A stretch of 64,000 nucleotides of DNA from Argonema galeatum A003/A1. GTDB taxonomy: Bacteria > Cyanobacteriota > Cyanobacteriia > Cyanobacteriales > Aerosakkonemataceae. The notes under the pieces were generated by a model. That model saw nothing but the letters and a program-made list of their open reading frames with translations, was not told the DNA's origin and made no database searches. The DNA is taken from positions 1 through 64,000 of the forward strand of contig NZ_JAIQZM010000020.1 of NCBI RefSeq assembly GCF_023333595.1. The letters run 5' to 3'. Made by a program: the position numbers and the translations under genes. Shown in pieces: positions 58,640 through 64,000 of the stretch (position 1 is the first letter of the stretch; each line of letters starts with the position of its first letter).

Positions 58640-58761
58640 AAACTCCTCCTCACCTAAATCATTAGCTAGAACATACACTAGCCTCCCCAATATGGCCAAT
58701 CTGTATACAAAGGCTTGCGATCCATATTGGTAGGAATGTGTGACAATATTTGTCCTATAGA

Positions 58762-58775
58762 GTGATTTATATCAC
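58762..58775. promoter_or_regulatory. CRP-like palindrome GTGATTTATATCAC
   Basis: The GTGA-N6-TCAC core with matching A/T outside makes AGTGAT-TTAT-ATCACT. It is the exact reverse complement of the site at 29131. It lies 123 bp upstream of the small membrane peptide start. The factor is not known; SyCRP1-like or FNR-like proteins bind such sites. Confidence 0.4.
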
Positions 58776-59021
58776 TCAATAGTTCCTTTGAGATTGTTGA
58801 GAAAAATTAGTGTTAGCCTTTCACCGTGGCTCTAAATCTGCCAGCGTACTTAGGCCGATCGGTGCATTCAATTTAGCTTTACAGAAACGACAAGGCGCAC
58901 TAACCCAAATAATATAGCATAACGGCATTGGAACTCCGAAAGAGCCGGACAGTATTGAGCTATTCCCCACTCAGCACGGCATCCGAAGCACTCCCCACTC
59001 CCCACTCAGCACTATAGCAAA

Positions 59022-59049
59022 CAAAAACGTCCGAGGCGTCCCGGACGTT
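59022..59049 (-). terminator. Rho-independent terminator of the CAAD gene
   Basis: On the minus strand AACGTCCG-GGACGCCT-CGGACGTT forms an 8-bp GC-rich stem followed by TTTTGTTTG. It is 59 bp beyond the stop of the CAAD-domain gene. Clear intrinsic terminator. Confidence 0.8.
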
Positions 59050-59107
59050 CCTGTAAGGTTAAACATCACCAGCTTCGATAAACGCTGATAGTCCTGCCTT
59101 ATTACCG

Positions 59108-59551
59108 TTAGATCTTCTGGGAGTTACCTCCGAACACTTGGTTTTTCAGCACTTTGACTTCTTCACCCAATTCCTGGCGATTCGACGCCTTAAGTAAATA
59201 GCGCCAAACAAACCAACCTGAGTATCCGATACCTACAAGTTCAAAGAAGGGCGATAGCAGCGGCACATCGTCAAGGGCATCCAGCACCGCCAGCGTTACC
59301 TTGACAGTAACAAAGCCACCCGCGATCAATCCAATGGTGATCAGAGGTTTTTGGTATTCGCCAAAAAAATCGCCCAGGTAATCTGGCAGCTTAGACAGAT
59401 ATGAAAGAAACTGATCCCAGTACTCCTGCCACTGAGCCGAAGCCTCGTCTGCAGGGGGGAGTTTCGCCAAAAATGCGGAATCGGTTTCTTGGACGGTGAC
59501 CTCTATTTTAGGAGTGTCTGTCTGTGGGAATCGGGGTTCCATAGTTTCCAT
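59108..59551 (-). CDS. curT: CURT1/CAAD domain thylakoid membrane protein
   Basis: A 147-residue protein of the CURT1/CAAD family that bends thylakoid membranes and helps their biogenesis. The N-terminal region is acidic. The domain starts at about 45: WDQFLSYLSKLPDYLGDFFG, then YQKPLITIGLIAGGFVTVKV (first helix), LAVLDALDDVPLLSPFFELV and GIGYSGWFVWRYLLKASNRQ (second helix). Two transmembrane segments flanked by amphipathic helices fit the family. The symbol curT follows Synechocystis usage. Confidence 0.9.
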   Translation of the reverse strand: METMEPRFPQTDTPKIEVTVQETDSAFLAKLPPADEASAQWQEYWDQFLSYLSKLPDYLGDFFGEYQKPLITIGLIAGGFVTVKVTLAVLDALDDVPLLSPFFELVGIGYSGWFVWRYLLKASNRQELGEEVKVLKNQVFGGNSQKI

Positions 59552-59839
59552 GTTGTTATCTCGATAAGTGCAACCTTGGTTATGTTAGCTAGGAGGCGAC
59601 CCTGCTTGCAGCAGAACTTTAAGTAGCTTTGCAAAACAATTTTTGTTATTTGGGGTACTTTTTGACCCTAAACAACAGCTGTGTCCGTTGCTATGGCAAT
59701 GGCCTTACAATCCTAGTTAACGTCACAATAGCCTGTTGCAGCGTCCTTCTTAAGGATTAGTCCACGATCGCATTGTCGATCGCATTCTTCTCAAAGAGGT
59801 AAACTGGCGATCGAAAAAAAGCGAAGGGGAAGTGCGTGT

Positions 59840-60340
59840 GTGGTTGTACAGTCTGGGCATTCCGCCATAGCTCTCGGCAGCAATCTCGGCGATTCCCGTG
59901 CCATTCTGGAGTCTGCCCTCAAAATACTAGCCCAAACTACCGGAATTAGCCTGCAAGCCCAGTCCGGCTGGTATCAAACTAAAGCTGTCGGGCCACCTCA
60001 ACCAGATTACTTGAATGGCTGTGCCCTACTGCAAACCCAGATGAGTCCGCCGCAATTGTTAGAGACGCTACTGGGGATTGAAGCCAAGTTTGGTCGCCTC
60101 CGCCGCGAACGCTGGGGGCCAAGAACATTAGATCTTGACTTATTGTTATTTGATGACATAATCCTCGACACTCCTACTCTCCAGCTACCCCACCCCTGCA
60201 TGAGGGAACGAGCCTTTGTACTGGTGCCTTTGGCGGAAATTGCCCCAGCTTGGATCGAGCCAGTTTCGGGAATGGCGATCGCAGAACTCCTTCGCGCTGT
60301 AAACTGTTCTGGTGTCCGCCGATTAATGCCTGCGGATTGA
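59840..60340 (+). CDS. folK: 2-amino-4-hydroxy-6-hydroxymethyldihydropteridine diphosphokinase
   Basis: HPPK transfers pyrophosphate from ATP to the pterin in folate synthesis. The 166-residue protein has AIALGSNLGDSRAILESALK, SGWYQTKAVGPPQPDYLNGC and the catalytic-loop motif RERWGPRTLDLDLLLFDDII, then LPHPCMRERAFVLVPLAEIA. The start is a GTG; alternative GTG codons lie a few bases upstream. It is followed after 47 bp by a NUDIX gene on the same strand. Confidence 0.94.
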   Translation: MVVQSGHSAIALGSNLGDSRAILESALKILAQTTGISLQAQSGWYQTKAVGPPQPDYLNGCALLQTQMSPPQLLETLLGIEAKFGRLRRERWGPRTLDLDLLLFDDIILDTPTLQLPHPCMRERAFVLVPLAEIAPAWIEPVSGMAIAELLRAVNCSGVRRLMPAD

Positions 60341-60387
60341 ATGTGAATTCAATTCCATAATCCAAAATCCCAAATCTAAAATCGACT

Positions 60388-60936
60388 ATGGCATCGGGTC
60401 AAGAACCACCAGAACTGCTCAAACAACGTCTGCTCTACCAGGGTCGCAAATTTAACTTTGAAGTCAGCCATCTACGCCTTCCCAACAAGGCTGAGGGCGA
60501 CTGGGAGTGTATTCGTCACCCAGGTGGTGCCCTCGCCGTGCCAGTGACCGCAGAGGGCAAGCTGGTGCTATTGCGGCAGTATCGCTTCGCCGCAGAAGGG
60601 CGTCTGTTGGAGTTCCCAGCCGGAACTATTGAGCCAAATGAAGATCCAGCCCAGACTATTAAGCGCGAAATTGAGGAAGAAACTGGCTATCGCGCCCACA
60701 AATGGCAAAAATTAGGACAATTCTTCCTTTGTCCCGGTTATTCCAATGAAATTATCTATGCCTTTCTCGCTCAAGATTTAGAACTGCTGAAAACGCCTCC
60801 CGAACAAGATATTGACGAAGACATAGAAACAGTTTTGATGACTCCCCAGGAATTGGAAAAGGCGATTTTGGCTGGAGAACCAGTAGACGCCAAATCTATT
60901 TCTAGCTTTTTCTTAGCTCGTCCCTTTCTATCTTAG
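60388..60936 (+). CDS. NUDIX hydrolase, ADP-ribose pyrophosphatase type
   Basis: A 182-residue hydrolase. The Nudix box at 79-101 is complete: GTIEPNEDPAQTIKREIEEE-TGY, with Gly, REIEEE and the final Gly. The surrounding pattern (HPGGALAVPVTAEGKLVLLR, QYRFAAEGRLLEFPAGTIEP) resembles NudF-type ADP-ribose pyrophosphatases. It lies downstream of folK; a link to pterin triphosphate removal is possible but the pattern favours ADP-ribose. Confidence 0.9.
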   Translation: MASGQEPPELLKQRLLYQGRKFNFEVSHLRLPNKAEGDWECIRHPGGALAVPVTAEGKLVLLRQYRFAAEGRLLEFPAGTIEPNEDPAQTIKREIEEETGYRAHKWQKLGQFFLCPGYSNEIIYAFLAQDLELLKTPPEQDIDEDIETVLMTPQELEKAILAGEPVDAKSISSFFLARPFLS

Positions 60937-60994
60937 TGGTCAGTGGTCAATGGTCAGTGGTCAGTGGTCAGTGGTCAGTGGTCAGTGGTCATTA
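60935..60994. repeat. Tandem GTGGTCA repeat
   Basis: About eight copies of GTGGTCA (with CAATGGTCA variants) directly follow the NUDIX stop codon. The related vocabulary (CCACTGACCACTGACAATGA) returns near 61405-61435 in inverse orientation. Confidence 0.9.
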
Positions 60995-61121
60995 GAAGGA
61001 GTAGAAAGAGGGAGTTATCAAGATAATCGACCCTTTGTGAAAATAGCGAGAGGTTCTTTAAACGAAACACAACATTAATTGAGACGAGCTTATTGCCGAA
61101 AACTATTAACTGCTGAACAAG

Positions 61122-61301
61122 TATAGCAACCGCTCTCGTCGATTAGGGCAGTAGGGGCGAAGCATTCGGACATATAATTTATTGGTTAAAACCTTATATT
61201 TACTACCCGAATGCTAATGCCTCCGGCACGCTTCGCGAACGCCCCTAGCCCCTAGCCCCCTCCCCAGATTTATGGCTTAACCGACGAAAGCGGTTGCTAT
61301 A
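61122..61301. repeat. TATAGCAACCGCT inverted-repeat element with nested repeat
   Basis: Exact 13-bp ends TATAGCAACCGCT and AGCGGTTGCTATA enclose 180 bp. Inside lies the GTAGGGGCGAAGC element at 61151-61247 and CCCCTAG repeats. No coding capacity. It is the third relative of the TATAGC-ended repeats at 10154 and 18535. Confidence 0.85.
61151..61247. repeat. GTAGGGGCGAAGCATTCGG element nested in another repeat
   Basis: GTAGGGGCGAAGCATTCGG on the left is answered by CCGAATGC...GCTTCGCGAACGCCCCTA on the right, interrupted by a short TAATGCCTCCGGCAC insert. It relates to the element at 1947-2020. Confidence 0.75.
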
Positions 61302-61445
61302 ACTATACTCAAACAAATGATTAATGACTTAGCGCCTCAATTAAAAGCATACATCAAATCAATCCACAACATCCCAAACAAGTAATCACAACTGACAATT
61401 GACAATAGACCACTGACCACTGACAATGACCAATGACTAAATTAT

Positions 61446-62879
61446 ATGTCTGATTTAATTCTCTTTTGGCATCGTCGCGATTTACGCATTTCGGATAATA
61501 TAGGACTTGCCGCCGCACAGCAGCAAAGCCAAAAAGTAGTAGGCGTTTTCTGCCTCGATCGCAACATCCTTCGTAGGGATGATGTTGCACCGGCAAGAGT
61601 TACTTATATGATTGGTTGTTTGCAGTCACTCCAGCAGCGTTATGCTGAAGCTGGTAGCCAGTTATCGATCCTGGATGACGAACCCAGCAAAGCAATACCA
61701 ACTTTGGCAGCGGCTCTTAATGCTAAGGCAGTATTCTGGAATTGGGATGTAGAACCTTACTCGAAAGAGCGCGATCGCACTGTCACCGAAGCCCTGAAGG
61801 CGAAAGGCATTCAAGTCCAAAACTTCTGGGATCAGTTATTGCACGCCCCACAAGAAATTCGCACCGGGTCCGATCGGCCCTACACCGTTTACACTCCCTT
61901 TTGGAAAAACTGGATTAGCAAACCTAAAAATGAGCCAGTAAAGATATTTCAAAATCAGATAAATTTAACAGAAGTCGAACAAGAAGCAGCGCGAAATGCG
62001 GGTGCAATTCAATTGCCTACAGCCAAAGATTTAGGATTTATTTGGGAGAATGAATTGCTGTTGTCACCAGGCGAAAAAGCAGCACAAGAAAGACTGGAAG
62101 AATTTTGCGATCGAGATATTTTTCAATATCAAGAACAGCGCAACTTTCCATCCGTTGACGGAACATCCAGGCTAAGTGCAGCACTGAAATTTGGTGCGAT
62201 CGGCATTCGTACAGTTTGGGATCGTGCTATGCAGGCAATGAAACAAAGCCCCAGTGAAGAAGCACAAGCAAATATCCGAACATGGCAACAAGAATTAGCG
62301 TGGCGAGAATTTTATCAACACGCAATGTATTGGTTTCCCGAATTAGCTTTATGTGCTTTTCGCGAAGTCTTTAAAACCTTTCCTTACGACAACAACCCTG
62401 AATATTTCCAAGCTTGGTGTGAAGGCAAAACCGGCTATCCAATTGTCGATGCAGCCATGCGCCAGATGAACGAAACTGGCTGGATGCACAACCGCTGTCG
62501 CATGATTGTTGCCAGTTTTCTTACCAAAGATTTGCTTATAGATCCCCGTCTGGGAGAAAAATATTTTATGCAGAACTTATATGATTGGGATCTTTCTGCT
62601 AATAATGGCGGTTGGCAATGGAGTGCTTCCAGCGGGATGGACCCCAAACCAGTGCGTATATTTAATCCGGCTTCTCAAGCGCAGAAATTCGATCCAAAAG
62701 CAGAATATATTAGAAAATGGGTGCCAGAATTGCGATCGGGCCATACAGAATCCTTGGTAACAGGAAAAATTCCACCTTTAGAACGCGCCGACCTTGGCTA
62801 TCCTCAACCTATAGTAGATCACAATAAACAGCAACAAGAATTCAAAAATCGATATAGCCAGCAGAAAGCCGCTCGGTGA
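61446..62879 (+). CDS. phrA: Deoxyribodipyrimidine photolyase
   Basis: A 477-residue class I CPD photolyase that repairs pyrimidine dimers with blue light. The N-terminal antenna domain starts LILFWHRRDLRISDNIGLAA. The FAD domain has TSRLSAALKFGAIGIRTVWD, TWQQELAWREFYQHAMYWFP, WCEGKTGYPIVDAAMRQMNE-TGWMHNRCRM and DWDLSANNGGWQWSASSGMD. The N-terminal sequence is compatible with an 8-HDF antenna as in Synechococcus. It is monocistronic. The leader is entirely made of repeats, so no promoter can be called. Confidence 0.95.
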   Translation: MSDLILFWHRRDLRISDNIGLAAAQQQSQKVVGVFCLDRNILRRDDVAPARVTYMIGCLQSLQQRYAEAGSQLSILDDEPSKAIPTLAAALNAKAVFWNWDVEPYSKERDRTVTEALKAKGIQVQNFWDQLLHAPQEIRTGSDRPYTVYTPFWKNWISKPKNEPVKIFQNQINLTEVEQEAARNAGAIQLPTAKDLGFIWENELLLSPGEKAAQERLEEFCDRDIFQYQEQRNFPSVDGTSRLSAALKFGAIGIRTVWDRAMQAMKQSPSEEAQANIRTWQQELAWREFYQHAMYWFPELALCAFREVFKTFPYDNNPEYFQAWCEGKTGYPIVDAAMRQMNETGWMHNRCRMIVASFLTKDLLIDPRLGEKYFMQNLYDWDLSANNGGWQWSASSGMDPKPVRIFNPASQAQKFDPKAEYIRKWVPELRSGHTESLVTGKIPPLERADLGYPQPIVDHNKQQQEFKNRYSQQKAAR

Positions 62880-63017
62880 ACGAAGAAACCGGGTTGATGT
62901 TTATGCAAGTGGGGGGAATTTTTAGGAGTGCGATCGCCAGTCCCTATGATGATACGATCGCAGAATGCTACTTGACTAACTTTTAATATTTTATGCGAAC
63001 AGATTTGCTTACTCAAG

Positions 63018-63464
63018 CTACCGGGGATCTTCTGAGGGAGGATGCCAGCCTGCCTGAACCCATAGCGCACGGGCTTCTTGGATAGAACGTTCTCCTCTAT
63101 AACGTTCGTCGTTGAGGTCAAGACGCTCACAAGTGGCTCGACCGATGGGAGTTGTGCCGACAATCTTTGTGCCATCTGCGTTCCAGATGAAGTGGTCAGA
63201 CCACTGCTGTTGACGGGGATTAAATAAGGGCAGAATTGCTGAGGTTTCCACATCCCGACCCACAATGAAGTTATAACGACGCTGGTTACAGCGGCTGCAA
63301 GCTAGAGCTAGGTTATCAGAATTGTCAGAGCCATTTAGAGAACGCGGCTGAATGTGATCGATGGTGAAACGAGAGGTGCTGATTTTTTCTGGAGAGTGGC
63401 AATATTCGCACAGGTAGCCTGCGCGTTTCCGCACGAGTTGCCTTGTCAATTCATTAATAGTCAT
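63018..63464 (-). CDS. HNH endonuclease family protein
   Basis: A 148-residue protein with a complete HNH motif: GYLCEYCHSPEKISTSRFTI (first Cys pair), DHIQPRSLNGSDNSDNLALA (the His of DH and the Asn) and CSRCNQRRYNFIVG (second Cys pair and final Asn/His site). Zinc-structured bacterial HNH nucleases of this size are widespread in cyanobacteria. The start overlaps the upstream small gene by four bases, so the two form an operon. Target unknown. Confidence 0.9.
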   Translation of the reverse strand: MTINELTRQLVRKRAGYLCEYCHSPEKISTSRFTIDHIQPRSLNGSDNSDNLALACSRCNQRRYNFIVGRDVETSAILPLFNPRQQQWSDHFIWNADGTKIVGTTPIGRATCERLDLNDERYRGERSIQEARALWVQAGWHPPSEDPR

Positions 63465-63697
63465 TGCTGGGCAACCAAGAGTGAATTGAGGTAGGTAAAG
63501 ATGCGGTCTAGTTCCCTTATGGCATTGAGTTCTGCCTCTTCTTCTAGGGTCAGCGAACCTGTCTTGTTCTTTTCTAGCAGGTCTTCGAGGTGAAATTGTA
63601 ACTCGTCGGTAAATTTGAAAAGTCGAAGGTTATCAACTTTCTCAACTTTAATGCCCGTTTCCAGCAAGGACTGTGGGCTAATCACTACTTCGATCAT
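63461..63697 (-). CDS. Small protein upstream of the HNH nuclease
   Basis: A 78-residue helical protein: MIEVVISPQSLLETGIKVEK, VDNLRLFKFTDELQFHLEDL, then LEKNKTGSLTLEEEAELNAI and RELDRIFTYLNSLL. The LFKFTDELQxHLEDLL pattern recurs in short cyanobacterial proteins encoded before HNH genes as I recall. It may regulate or chaperone the nuclease. The ATG at 63697 is chosen over one seven codons upstream. Function unknown. Confidence 0.65.
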   Translation of the reverse strand: MIEVVISPQSLLETGIKVEKVDNLRLFKFTDELQFHLEDLLEKNKTGSLTLEEEAELNAIRELDRIFTYLNSLLVAQQ

Positions 63698-63788
63698 GAC
63701 TTTGCTACTCCAGTACAAAGCACTAGCTTAACCCTAGTCAATTCTGATCGGCCACCATTTTTTACTAATATTTTATTAGGAAGGAATT

Positions 63789-63835
63789 GGGGACTCTTAA
63801 GAGAAGAATTGGCATCGCTTCTCTTAAGACTCCCC
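63789..63835. repeat. 18-bp imperfect hairpin GGGGACTCTTAAGAGAAG
   Basis: GGGGACTCTTAAGAGAAG pairs with CTTCTCTTAAGACTCCCC (one mismatch) around an 11-base loop. It sits between two minus-strand genes. There is no T-run in the direction of transcription, so it is called a repeat and not a terminator. Confidence 0.7.
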
Positions 63836-63875
63836 AAAAAGAACTGTTTCTGCCCGTGGTAAGTATGGATTGCCG

Positions 63876-64000
63876 CTAAAGATCTAGTTCAATATTTCCT
63901 AGTTCTTTGCGAATTCGTAGCATACCAATACCTTGAATTAAGACCAGTTTCAATTCAGGATCGGACTCTGATAAAATCCATTGAGGTTGCCACTGGGAGG
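63876..64000 (-). CDS. C-terminal end of a gene running off the window
   Basis: The minus strand is open from the window edge to TAG at 63876, giving SQWQPQWILSESDPELKLVL then IQGIGMLRIRKELGNIELDL. It is cut by the window border and has no start here. The family is not recognised. Confidence 0.45.
   Translation of the reverse strand, partial: SQWQPQWILSESDPELKLVLIQGIGMLRIRKELGNIELDL

Larger units (their letters stand above)
58342..59107. other. Gap containing a small membrane-peptide gene and control sites
   Basis: Apart from the 36-codon gene at 58529, the CRP-like palindrome at 58762 and the hairpin at 59022, I see only an AAAATCTAAAAT repeat at 58510 and CCCCACTC repeats near 58970-59010. 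No larger protein gene. Confidence 0.6.

Overview
The window is a chromosomal piece of a filamentous-type cyanobacterium. The evidence is photosystem II PsbU, the phycobilisome terminal emitter ApcD, a CURT1/CAAD thylakoid protein, an omega-3 desaturase, several cyanobacteria-restricted families (DUF3120, the TIGR03279 radical SAM protein, Uma2 nucleases), abundant HIP1 octamers (GCGATCGC), and short repeats in almost every intergenic gap. The repeat load and the many toxin-antitoxin remnants resemble Oscillatoriales-type genomes such as Microcoleus or Oscillatoria; that placement is inference.

Layout. 1-1.2 kb is gene debris: truncated antitoxin, caspase-like and NadB fragments. 1.4-6.6 kb holds psbU, an FHA-cyclase, DUF3120, uppP and a radical SAM gene. 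6.67-7.82 kb is an IS5/IS427-type insertion sequence ending one base before a CocE-type hydrolase gene. 9.7-10.1 kb is hicBA. 10.4-17.3 kb, all on the minus strand, carries a PilQ-like secretin, a small secreted protein, and a three-gene set of NicO metal transporter with EF-hand and His-rich loop, exported TPR protein and DUF4331 protein. 17.6-18.4 kb is an RTX-like protein. 18.9-23.0 kb is purL-purF. 23.0-27.2 kb is a toxin-antitoxin and Rpn island with truncated toxins and three copies of one gene's 3' end. 27.4-31.6 kb holds a PAS kinase, an 800-bp gap with a possible small RNA, apcD and rlmD. 31.8-32.9 kb is a formylglycine-generating-enzyme-like protein whose C-terminus looks like a diversity-generating-retroelement variable region. 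33-44.4 kb holds vapBC, Uma2, larE, pckA, an IS200/IS605 element with damaged tnpA and a zinc-ribbon-less TnpB, a phosphatase and glk. 44.5-46.3 kb is a tandem triplication of a Uma2 gene. 46.5-64 kb is mostly housekeeping: desB, yebC, a PIN pair, a UbiH-type hydroxylase, slipin, a SNase-like protein, a dicarboxylate symporter, EamA transporters, msrA, a CAAD protein, folK, a NUDIX hydrolase, photolyase and an HNH nuclease.

Genes that work together: purL and purF act in purine synthesis. psbU, apcD, the CAAD protein and desB serve thylakoid function. The DUF4331-TPR-NicO set may be a metal-linked envelope operon. The toxin-antitoxin pairs are hicBA, two vapBC-like pairs, DUF104-PIN, UPF0175 with a truncated DUF3368, and a Doc remnant with its putative antitoxin. 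No CRISPR array, tRNA, rRNA, prophage or reverse transcriptase was seen.

Most interesting points: (1) the candidate DGR target protein with no RT or template in the window; (2) the DUF4331-TPR-NicO cluster; (3) nested palindromic repeats with an apparent occupied/empty site pair; (4) short repeats carried in frame inside conserved genes, including purL; (5) the tandem Uma2 triplicate with one divergent patch; (6) an IS end supplying the ribosome binding site of its neighbour; (7) an unrecognised 36-residue membrane peptide gene with a strong Shine-Dalgarno and an upstream CRP-like palindrome that recurs at a possible small RNA.
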